A stretch of DNA of 27,262 bases, taken from positions 1 through 27,262 of the forward strand of contig CAZJFS010000044.1 in the NCBI GenBank assembly GCA_964545075.1. Direction: 5' to 3'. The DNA comes from DAOPXV01 sp035352535 (GTDB lineage: Bacteria; Muiribacteriota; UBA9980). The notes under the pieces are model-generated. The model saw only the letters and a program-made list of their open reading frames with translations. It was not told the origin of the DNA and made no database searches. This document shows, in pieces, positions 16,635-23,821 of this stretch. Position 1 is the stretch's first letter; the number at the start of each line of letters is the position of its first letter. The position numbers and the translations under genes were made by a program.

Positions 16635-17204
16635 TCATTTTTTTAAGGTTTCCACCGTTACTGAAGTATTTGTAAATACGCATATTCGGGACGCTATTCC
16701 AAGCGATATTTTAGCTATTTCAGGCGCTTCAAGCATCGTGTTTTCCAAAAGAGCGAGCGAAGCCGAATAAGCCATCGGGGCCCCTGAACCTATTGCGATA
16801 GCATCGTAATCCGGCTCGATTATGTCACCTGTCCCGCTTATCAAAAATATCTGACTGGAATCCGCGACCAGCAGGAGCGCTTCGAGGCGCCTTAAGTATT
16901 TATCCTGCCGCCATTCCTTGGCCAGTTCGTATGCGGCGCGAGAGATCCCGCCCATATATTGTTCGAGCTTTTTTTCGAATTTTTCGAAAAGCGTGAAGGC
17001 GTCCGACGTGGCGCCGGCGAAACCGGCCAGAACCCGGTCTTCATACATTCTGCGGACTTTTTTGGCCGTAGCTTTCAAGATGGTGTTATTGAAGCTCACC
17101 TGCCCGTCGCCAGCCATAGCGGTAACGCCGTTTCGTCTAACCGCTATGACCGTAGTGCCTCTAAAATTAAATTCGTTATTCGCCATCGTATCGTTACCGC
17201 TCAT
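16635..17204 (-). CDS. hslV: HslV (ClpQ) proteasome-like peptidase
   Basis: HslV is the threonine-type peptidase chamber of HslUV. The catalytic pair lies in RGTTVIAVRRNG, so the nucleophile would be Thr17 after removal of a leader of up to 16 residues. AMAGDGQVSFNNT follows as in the family, and the mature part has normal length. Most bacterial HslV proteins have only one or a few residues before the active Thr, so the leader is long. A second in-frame ATG (residue 7) would still leave ten. The better ribosome site (AAAGGA) precedes the first ATG. The gene lies between xerC and hslU. Confidence 0.95.
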   Translation of the reverse strand: MSGNDTMANNEFNFRGTTVIAVRRNGVTAMAGDGQVSFNNTILKATAKKVRRMYEDRVLAGFAGATSDAFTLFEKFEKKLEQYMGGISRAAYELAKEWRQDKYLRRLEALLLVADSSQIFLISGTGDIIEPDYDAIAIGSGAPMAYSASLALLENTMLEAPEIAKISLGIASRICVFTNTSVTVETLKK

Positions 17205-17262
17205 TTTTTCCTTTTTTTATTAACGTTTCTTTTTACCGGTAATTAAATGCCGCGCGTCCGAA

Positions 17263-18159
17263 CTACGCACGCGGATGAGCCTTGTTATAAACCATTTTCA
17301 GACGTTCCTGGGTGACGTGGGTATATATCTGAGTGGTGGAAAGACTTGTATGGCCTAAAAGCTCCTGCACCTGGCGGATATCGGCGCCATTCTCGAGAAG
17401 GTGAGTAGCGAAGCTATGCCGCAGAACGTGAGGACTGACCTTTTTCTGGAAACTGAGTTTATCGAAACATTCCGTTATTATGCGCCTGATGCTTCTGTCG
17501 GAAAGACCTTCGCCTGAAGGGTTTATAAAAATATGAGGGCAATTCGGATATTTGACGCCATTTTCATCTATAAGGCGCCTGAGATAGCCAAGGGCAATGT
17601 CGCCTATCGGTACCTGACGCGGCTTCGAACCTTTTCCGATGAACGTAAGGGTTTTTTCCGCAAAATCAATATTCGCTACGATTAAATTGCATGCTTCGGA
17701 TATGCGAAGCCCTGAAGCGTATATCACCTCGAAAAGAGTCCTGTTTCTTAAAGTTTCATAGTCGATAGGGACTATGCTTTCAAGAAATTCGCTGACCTGG
17801 TTGTAATAGAGGAACTTCGGAAGATTTTTTTCCGTCTTCTGTCTGGAAACAGTTGTAAACGGATTGATATCGAGATAATCGTTCTTCAGAAAATATTGAA
17901 ACATCGATGAAAGAGATGAAAGTTTGCGGTTTATGGTCGTTTTCTTTTTATTTTCTTTTGATTTTTCCGAGATGTAGCGACGTATGAGGAAAACATCTAT
18001 GTCTTTGACCTTTTCGAGAAGATTTTCCTGGCTTATGCCGTAATTTTTAAAAGTGAAAGCAAAAAAGTCCAAAATATCTTCTAAATAAGACTTTTGAGTA
18101 TTCTGTGAAAGATTAGACACAGAAGAAATATACATCAGATATTCGCTGACAATGTTCAT
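17263..18159 (-). CDS. xerC: Site-specific tyrosine recombinase XerC/XerD type
   Basis: This is a tyrosine recombinase of the kind that resolves chromosome dimers at dif with FtsK. The 298-residue product has an N-terminal SAM-like core-binding domain (about 1-90) and a catalytic domain with the residues Arg152 (SGLRISEAC), Lys176, His244 and Arg247 (SPHVLRHSF), His270 (LLGHTS) and Tyr279 (QIYTHV). Length and the position before hslV match the Bacillus xerC (codV). The frame can be extended upstream to a TTG at 18234, but that extension runs through a hairpin and reads as a leader, so I use the ATG at 18159. Whether it is functionally XerC or XerD cannot be told here, and no second xer gene is in the window. 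Confidence 0.93.
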   Translation of the reverse strand: MNIVSEYLMYISSVSNLSQNTQKSYLEDILDFFAFTFKNYGISQENLLEKVKDIDVFLIRRYISEKSKENKKKTTINRKLSSLSSMFQYFLKNDYLDINPFTTVSRQKTEKNLPKFLYYNQVSEFLESIVPIDYETLRNRTLFEVIYASGLRISEACNLIVANIDFAEKTLTFIGKGSKPRQVPIGDIALGYLRRLIDENGVKYPNCPHIFINPSGEGLSDRSIRRIITECFDKLSFQKKVSPHVLRHSFATHLLENGADIRQVQELLGHTSLSTTQIYTHVTQERLKMVYNKAHPRA

Positions 18160-18210
18160 AAAACGTACACCGTTATTGCCTTTTGAGTTTTTAAGACAAT
18201 AAAAAATAAT

Positions 18211-18228
18211 TGCGCCGGAACAGGCGCA
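18211..18228 (-). terminator. Terminator-like hairpin in the xerC leader
   Basis: TGCGCC and GGCGCA pair around a six-base loop, followed on the minus strand by ATTATTTTTTATT. The six-bp GC-rich stem plus T-rich tail is a short intrinsic terminator shape. It lies 55 bases after the trmFO stop but downstream of the predicted xerC promoter, so it could end trmFO transcripts, attenuate xerC transcripts, or both. Confidence 0.5.
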
Positions 18229-18241
18229 CCCCAAGTCACAA

Positions 18242-18259
18242 TTCTATTTTAACATAGAA
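18242..18259. repeat. Inverted repeat over the -10 box of the xerC promoter
   Basis: TTCTAT and ATAGAA flank a six-base centre at 18248-18253. The repeat covers the whole -10 hexamer of the predicted promoter, a position typical of repressor operators. The region is AT-rich, so chance is possible. Confidence 0.4.
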
Positions 18260-18274
18260 AAGAACATTTGACAA
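18246..18274 (-). promoter_or_regulatory. Sigma70-type promoter for xerC-hslVU-flagellar run
   Basis: On the minus strand TTGTCA (18269-18274) and TAAAAT (18246-18251) are separated by 17 bases, with an extended -10 (TGT directly before TAAAAT). Each box has one mismatch. The expected transcript start is near 18239, giving a leader of about 80 bases before the xerC ATG. The -10 box lies inside a small inverted repeat. Confidence 0.58.
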
Positions 18275-18282
18275 TATTAAAT

Positions 18283-19629
18283 TTATTTTTTTATAAAATT
18301 TTTAATGTGAGAAGTAAGATTTCCAATTTGAGCAGCTGATTCAATGGAGAGTTCTTCTCGTGATATTATGGATGTGTTTAAAATTCCAAAATTAGCATTC
18401 ATAGGAACGAATTTTTTCATTGGAATGATACTTTTAGTGAGGTATATGACAAGTGACCCGATCATGGTTCTTTCATAATCAATGTGCTTTAATACTGATT
18501 CGTGATCGCCGGTCTTTATAGACTTGATTATATTAAGAGCGGCAATTTTCCCCGTCGCTATAGCTTCGGTATAGCCTTCCGATCCAAGAAGCTGACCAGC
18601 CGCGAATATCATCGGATTTTTTTTCAGGCTGAGATTAAAATTAACGCATTCGGGTGAAAAAATATAATGGTTTTTATGTATGACGCCATGCCTTAAAATT
18701 TTAACATTTTCAAGCGCCGGTATCAATGAAAGAACTCTTTTTTGTTCCGGAAAAGTCATCTTAGTCTGAAAGCCCACCAGATTGTAAGAAGAAAAAAGAT
18801 TGTCCTCGGCGCGCAGCTGAAGCACGGCATAAGGCATACGGCCAGTGCGGGGATCGTCGAAACCCTTGGGCTTCATTGGACCGAAGCGCAGCGTGTGCCT
18901 CCCGCGTCTGGCCAGTTCTTCTATCGGCATGCAGCTTTCGAAAAAGATCTCCTTTTCATTATCCGCCGGAGGAACCGTTTCAGCGTTTATCAGCGCGTCA
19001 TAGAATATGTCGTACTCTTCCTGGTTGAAAGCGATATTCAGATAATCGGGGGTGCCTTTCGCATAACGGTCTTGCCAGAAAGCGCGCTGCGTATCGACCG
19101 ATGCGGCGTCTATTATCGGCGCTACGGCGTCATAAAAATAGAGCCTGGCTTCCAGAAGCTTTGAAAGTTCAGCAAAAAGCGTTGGAGTCGTAAGCGGACC
19201 GCTCGCGAAAAGAATTATGGCCCCTTCGCCGAATTCGGCCAGCCCCTTCACCTCGCGGCGTATCACGGTAATGCCTGGATATTGCGATATCTTTTCCGAG
19301 ATCGCGGCCGTAAGCTTCGCTCGATCGACGCATAATGCCTGACCGCCCGGGACCGAACATTTTCCGGCGGCGTCGAGTACGAAAGAGCCGAGCGCCAGAA
19401 GCTCGGATTTTAAAATCCCGGGCGCGCTCTGAGGATTTTGAGACCCCAGCGAATTCGAACAGACCAGTTCGCAAAGGCCTTCAGTTTTGAATATATCCAT
19501 ATTCAGCGAAGGCCGGCATTCGAAAAGGTTTACTTTAAAACCGGAATCGGCGAGGGTCAAAGCCGCTTCGCAGCCGCTAAGCCCGCCGCCGATTATATTT
19601 ATCAGAGGGTATTCAACAGTATCGGTCAT
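18283..19629 (-). CDS. trmFO: TrmFO, folate-dependent tRNA m5U54 methyltransferase
   Basis: TrmFO methylates uridine 54 in the T-loop of tRNA using methylenetetrahydrofolate and FAD. The 448-residue product has the dinucleotide-binding GGGLSG (14-19). It also has the family stretch EGLCELVCSNSLGSQNP, with the conserved cysteine at residue 53 as in the Bacillus enzyme, and ESCMPIEELARRG followed by TLRFGPMKPKG. These are diagnostic and separate it from GidA/MnmG. The ATG lies five bases after the topA stop with a weak ribosome site. Gene order topA-trmFO-xerC matches Bacillus. Confidence 0.96.
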   Translation of the reverse strand: MTDTVEYPLINIIGGGLSGCEAALTLADSGFKVNLFECRPSLNMDIFKTEGLCELVCSNSLGSQNPQSAPGILKSELLALGSFVLDAAGKCSVPGGQALCVDRAKLTAAISEKISQYPGITVIRREVKGLAEFGEGAIILFASGPLTTPTLFAELSKLLEARLYFYDAVAPIIDAASVDTQRAFWQDRYAKGTPDYLNIAFNQEEYDIFYDALINAETVPPADNEKEIFFESCMPIEELARRGRHTLRFGPMKPKGFDDPRTGRMPYAVLQLRAEDNLFSSYNLVGFQTKMTFPEQKRVLSLIPALENVKILRHGVIHKNHYIFSPECVNFNLSLKKNPMIFAAGQLLGSEGYTEAIATGKIAALNIIKSIKTGDHESVLKHIDYERTMIGSLVIYLTKSIIPMKKFVPMNANFGILNTSIISREELSIESAAQIGNLTSHIKNFIKK

Positions 19630-19634
19630 TACAA

Positions 19635-22016
19635 TTATTCCGCCACTGGAGCCGCGGCGGGTTCTCTCTTATATTCGCATTCCTTGTTCGAGCACAATAC
19701 CTTATCGCCTTTTTTCGAAACCTTCACGACAAGATAAGAATTGCAAGTCGGGCACAATTCGCCGTTCGGACGGTCCCAGGAAACGAAGTCGCACTTGGGA
19801 TATTCGGTGCAGGAGTAAAAAATCCTGCCTTTTTTTGATTTTTTAACCGTTATCTTGCCCTGGCAGTTTTCTTTCGGGCACGGAATGCCTATATCTTTTT
19901 TTATGGGTTTTGCGTTTTTACAGTCCGGATAGCCGGAGCACGCCATGAACTGTCCGAAACGTCCGTTCTTTAAAACCATGTCTTTTCCGCACTTTTCACA
20001 GGTGCCCATAATCTGTGGAGTCAGGCCTTCCTTGGTGGTCTGGTTCTCGGCCTCATATGCGTCAAGGCGGTCCTTGAATTTTATGTCCGTAGTCGTAGCG
20101 AGCTGGAACATGCCGGTATTGAAAACCGTGAAATCCTGGGGAATATTGCGCGTGCTCTTGCAGCGGGGGTATTTCGAGCAGGCCAGGAATTTTCCGTTAG
20201 CCGAAAAAATAAGCGCCATCGGGCTCTTGCATTTTTCACAGATAAAATCGGTCAGAAGGTTCATTCTTTTAAGCTTATCATAAGCCTGCGAAAGTTTTTC
20301 ATGGAAAGGTGAGTAGAACTCGGCAAGGACCTCGCGCCAGTTCTTTTCGCCTTCCTCGATCTTATCGAGTTTTTCTTCCATTTTCGCGGTAAATTCGACG
20401 TTTATAAGATCGTCAAAATAAGAGTTCAAAAGCACCGAAGTGGCTATGCCGATATCGGTTGCGTAAAACTTCTTTTCGCGCAGCTCGACGTAATTTCTGT
20501 CAAGGATGGTATTGACGATCGTGGCGTACGTCGAAGGCCTTCCGATCTTGAGCTCTTCAAGCGTCTTTATAAGCGTAGCCGTGTTGAAGCGGGGCGGCTC
20601 TTTGGTGAATTTCTGAAGCGGGGTTATCTCTTTGAGGTTCAGCGGTTCGTTTTCCGTGAACTTCGGAAGCCTTCCTCCGACGAATTCATTTTCCGAATCA
20701 TCCTGCCCTTCCTTTTCGGAATCGGGCTCGGTCACTTCTATGTCGTATAACGTTAAAAATCCCGGAAATTTAAGCGTCTCGCCGACCGTTTTAAACGTGG
20801 CGCGATCGGAACCTATCTCAACCGTAACGCTGTCGAATACAGCATCGGCTGACTGCGACGCCACGAAACGTTTCCAGATCATATTATAAACCTTATGCTC
20901 ATCGGCGGTAAGGAATTTTTTCAGCTTTTCGGGCGTGTTGGTAACGTCGGCCGGCCTTATGGCTTCATGAGCGTCCTGCGCCGTGTTCTTCGTCTTATAA
21001 ACGCGTTCGCGCGCCGGAAGAAAGTTTTCGCCATACGTCGTTTTTATGAAATTTCTGGCTTCCGTGATCGCTTCGGGAACCACGCGATATGAGTCGGTAC
21101 GCATGTAAGTGATCAAACCTATGGTATTGCCTTTTTCGATCTCGATGCCTTCATATAATTTCTGCGCCAGCTTCATGGTTTTTGAAGGCGGAAAATTGAA
21201 TATCCTGGAAGCCTCCTGTTGAAGCGTAGAGGTTATAAAAGGGCCTGAAGGCCTTTTAAGCTTTTCCTTGTTCGTTATCTTCTGAACGGTGTATGAGGCG
21301 TCACGGCAGGCCGCAACTATTTTCGATGCCTCTTCCGCGTTTTTTATCTTCGTGGTCTTTCCGTCAAATTTCGAAAGTCTGGATTTAAAGGAATCAACGT
21401 TCCCCTGCTTCTGAAAAATACTGTCGACAAGCCAGTATTCTTCTTTTTTAAAGCTCGCGATCTCTTCCTCGCGCCTGCATATCAAAAGAAGAGCTACCGA
21501 CTGAACGCGGCCGGCTGAAAGGCCTTTCTGAAGCTTGCGCCACAAAAGGGGCGACAACTCATAACCGACCAGGCGGTCAAGCACCCTGCGGCCCTGCTGA
21601 GCGTTGACCTTGTCGATATTTATCGTTTTCGGATTTTGAAGGGCCTCTAAAACTACCTTCGGAGTAATGGAATTAAAAGTTATTCTCATCGGCGCGTTCA
21701 TATCGAGTCCGAGCGCCCTTGCAAGATGCCATGAAATAGCTTCCCCTTCGCGATCAGGATCGGGTGCGAGGAAAACGTTCGTGGCTTTTGCCGCTTCCTT
21801 TTTAAGCTCTTCTATGACCTTGTCTTTTTTGGGTATCACTTCATATTTCGGTTCAAAATTATTCTTGACGTCGACGCCGATATCTTTTTCAGGCAGGTCG
21901 ATGACGTGGCCCATGGAGGCCTTTACTTCGAAATCGCTTCCGAGTATCTTCTTTATGGTTTTTATCTTACCGGGTGACTCAACTATTATAAGGTTTCTGT
22001 GGCTGTCTTTACTCAC
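19635..22016 (-). CDS. topA: DNA topoisomerase I (type IA)
   Basis: TopA relaxes negative supercoils through a tyrosine-DNA intermediate. The 793-residue product shows the Toprim start (IIVESPGKIKTIKKIL, about 10-25), the acidic metal-binding DPDREGEAISWH (86-97) and the catalytic Tyr304 in LITYMRTDS. At the C-terminus are four Cys4-type zinc ribbons of the topoisomerase family (pairs such as CEKCKS/CSKYPRCK, CEKCGKD/CSGYPDCK, CPKENC/CTEYPKC and CPTC/CSNKEC). It starts with GTG at 22016 and has GGGGGA six bases upstream. It lies 39 bases after smg. Confidence 0.97.
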   Translation of the reverse strand: MSKDSHRNLIIVESPGKIKTIKKILGSDFEVKASMGHVIDLPEKDIGVDVKNNFEPKYEVIPKKDKVIEELKKEAAKATNVFLAPDPDREGEAISWHLARALGLDMNAPMRITFNSITPKVVLEALQNPKTINIDKVNAQQGRRVLDRLVGYELSPLLWRKLQKGLSAGRVQSVALLLICRREEEIASFKKEEYWLVDSIFQKQGNVDSFKSRLSKFDGKTTKIKNAEEASKIVAACRDASYTVQKITNKEKLKRPSGPFITSTLQQEASRIFNFPPSKTMKLAQKLYEGIEIEKGNTIGLITYMRTDSYRVVPEAITEARNFIKTTYGENFLPARERVYKTKNTAQDAHEAIRPADVTNTPEKLKKFLTADEHKVYNMIWKRFVASQSADAVFDSVTVEIGSDRATFKTVGETLKFPGFLTLYDIEVTEPDSEKEGQDDSENEFVGGRLPKFTENEPLNLKEITPLQKFTKEPPRFNTATLIKTLEELKIGRPSTYATIVNTILDRNYVELREKKFYATDIGIATSVLLNSYFDDLINVEFTAKMEEKLDKIEEGEKNWREVLAEFYSPFHEKLSQAYDKLKRMNLLTDFICEKCKSPMALIFSANGKFLACSKYPRCKSTRNIPQDFTVFNTGMFQLATTTDIKFKDRLDAYEAENQTTKEGLTPQIMGTCEKCGKDMVLKNGRFGQFMACSGYPDCKNAKPIKKDIGIPCPKENCQGKITVKKSKKGRIFYSCTEYPKCDFVSWDRPNGELCPTCNSYLVVKVSKKGDKVLCSNKECEYKREPAAAPVAE

Positions 22017-22055
22017 GCGTTATCCCCCAAACAAATATTATGTATTTTGAAAAAA

Positions 22056-22520
22056 TTACTGCAGATATCTGATCTTGAAATCGATGTTATCTTCAGAACC
22101 GTCCCGCGATGATATTTCAACGGACCTGAAACCTATCATTATACTGTGAACCTCTTCGACCGATGCGTCGTCGATAAAGTATTCGGCGAGGACATCAAAT
22201 ATTTCCTCGACCTCTTCCAGAGATATCGCGTTTACGTATAACATTTCGGTTATATAAGCGCGTGCTTCGGCTGACAACCGGCGCTGCTCTTCAAGCGTGA
22301 AAAAGCGGAAACTTTTCGGCGAAGGCGGAATAAACGCATCAGCCTGTTCGACCGCGCGTCCGTTCTTGTGCATTTCACCAAAATACCATTCCAGCGTCGA
22401 TTCTATTTCCTGAAGGGAATAGCCTTCATTCAAGAGTTCTATCCTGGCCTTTTTAAAGTCCCTGTCGTTTTCATGCATGATATTCATGAATTTTACGAAT
22501 ATTTCAGCAAGTCTATTCAT
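22056..22520 (-). CDS. smg: Smg family protein (DUF494)
   Basis: The 154-residue product has the Smg/DUF494 layout: an N-terminal helical part with LLNEGYSLQEIESTLEWYF, a linker, then the conserved stretch FRFFTLEEQRRLSAEARAYI (about 75-94), and an acidic helical C-terminus. In E. coli smg also lies between the dprA gene (smf) and a topA-like fragment, which supports the call. The molecular function of Smg is not established, so none is assigned. No membrane segment is seen. The ATG overlaps the dprA stop (ATGA), which implies coupled translation with DprA. Confidence 0.8.
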   Translation of the reverse strand: MNRLAEIFVKFMNIMHENDRDFKKARIELLNEGYSLQEIESTLEWYFGEMHKNGRAVEQADAFIPPSPKSFRFFTLEEQRRLSAEARAYITEMLYVNAISLEEVEEIFDVLAEYFIDDASVEEVHSIMIGFRSVEISSRDGSEDNIDFKIRYLQ

Positions 22521-23764
22521 TTTACGGTTTCGTACCTCTTTCCAAAAAATGTATTTACAATTCCCTTGATTTCAAGTTCGGCTAGCGTTGAAAAAATCTC
22601 ATTCGGCCCCGAAAATTTTTTAATATCTTCCGCGTTCCGGTTTATAAATTCAAGCACTTCGTCAATGGAAGGCTGACCTCCTTCGGCCACGCCTTCAAGC
22701 TTTACGAGCGCTGAAAACACTATCTTCTCGAGCTCGTTCAATTTACTGAAAACAACTTCGCGAGCCGCATTTTTTTTACTTCCGCGGACCTTTTTAATGG
22801 TCGGCAAATCTTCCGATCTTTCTTTAAAAAAACCCATCTCCGATAATATATCGGCATCATTTACGGCAAGTTTCGCCATACTTTTTTTAATCAGTTCATG
22901 AGATCCTTCAAAATCAGTTCTTGTCACGTCACCGCAAAGCGCGAAAACCTTACGGCCGTTTTCAAAAGCGTTCCTCGCCGTTATCAGCGCTCCCGAACGG
23001 TCGCCCGCCGCTATTACGAGCGTGCCGGGAGAAAAGCCGGCTATTATGCGGTTTCTAGCAGCGAAGTTATTCGGCTCGCCATGCGCCCCGGGCAGGTATT
23101 CCGATACGAGCGCGCCGTTTTCAATTATCTTATAATAAACGTCATCGTTGGTCGGCGGATAGCATATATCAATTCCAGTACCGAGAACGGCATAGGTCCT
23201 CCCGCCGTTTTTCAAGGCCGTTTCGTGAGCGCACCTGTCGATGCCGGCCGCCATTCCGGAAACTATCGTCAGGCCTTTTTCCACCAATGCTGCCGCGATC
23301 TTCTCGCATTCGCGAAGCGCGTAGGGTGACGGGTTTCTGGTTCCTACAATCGAAAAATTTTCCGAATCCCGGGAGAATTTTTTCCCGGCAATGAATAAAA
23401 CCAGCGGAGGCGTTTCGATTTCCCGGATAAGCGACGGATAATTTTCTTCAAATATAGAAACCGCCTCAAGGCGCACTTCATTTCCGTATAGCCCTTGAAG
23501 CTTCGCGCCGAATTCCTGAAACTTCCGGGCGCAATCTTCAATCACTTCGGTTTCGCCCATGGCTTTTTCAGCCCTTTTTATGATCGCTTCAATCGCTTTT
23601 ATGTCAAACTGGTCATGAGCCTTTTTTATTAACTTGCCTTCGCAAAGGTTATAAATATTCGCGAAATAATCGCGGATCTGCGGGAACGTTACGCCACGCC
23701 GCGTAAAAATATACATTCGGGCCGCGATCAGTTTATATCTTAATTCTTTATCCGTCAAAAGCAT
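22517..23764 (-). CDS. dprA: DNA-processing protein DprA (Smf)
   Basis: DprA binds incoming single-stranded DNA and loads RecA during natural transformation; it also occurs widely in bacteria not known to transform. The 415-residue product has an N-terminal SAM/HhH-like region, the Rossmann fold with SIVGTRNPS (138-146), SGMAAGIDRCAHETA (169-183) and VLGTGIDICYPP. It also has FAARNRIIAGFSPGTLVI and a C-terminal winged-helix region (about 345-415). The stretch that usually reads like G-x-N-x-L-I is GSHELIKK here, so this end is diverged. The ribosome site AAAAAGGG touches the ATG at 23764; a TTG six bases on (23758) has better spacing and may be the true start. Confidence 0.93.
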   Translation of the reverse strand: MLLTDKELRYKLIAARMYIFTRRGVTFPQIRDYFANIYNLCEGKLIKKAHDQFDIKAIEAIIKRAEKAMGETEVIEDCARKFQEFGAKLQGLYGNEVRLEAVSIFEENYPSLIREIETPPLVLFIAGKKFSRDSENFSIVGTRNPSPYALRECEKIAAALVEKGLTIVSGMAAGIDRCAHETALKNGGRTYAVLGTGIDICYPPTNDDVYYKIIENGALVSEYLPGAHGEPNNFAARNRIIAGFSPGTLVIAAGDRSGALITARNAFENGRKVFALCGDVTRTDFEGSHELIKKSMAKLAVNDADILSEMGFFKERSEDLPTIKKVRGSKKNAAREVVFSKLNELEKIVFSALVKLEGVAEGGQPSIDEVLEFINRNAEDIKKFSGPNEIFSTLAELEIKGIVNTFFGKRYETVK

Positions 23765-23821
23765 CCCTTTTTATAAACTAAAATTTTAAAATCCACGAAT
23801 TATCGTTCCAACGGCCTGCTT

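Noticed and set aside
18160..18234. N-terminal extension of XerC from TTG at 18234
   Set aside because: It would translate through the leader hairpin and adds 25 residues not typical of the family; the ATG at 18159 gives the usual 298 residues.
18268..18297. Plus-strand TTGACA-N18-TATAAA
   Set aside because: Looks like a promoter but points antisense into trmFO, with no plus-strand gene after it. The region is AT-rich and overlaps the minus-strand xerC promoter; probably fortuitous.
19169..19474. Arg-rich minus-strand frame inside trmFO
   Set aside because: Overlaps conserved TrmFO sequence in another frame and has low-complexity composition typical of shadow frames.
20452..20460. GATATCGG-type matches to the sigma28 -10 inside topA, dprA, fliF and fliI
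   Set aside because: They lie inside coding sequence and lack a -35 element at the right distance.
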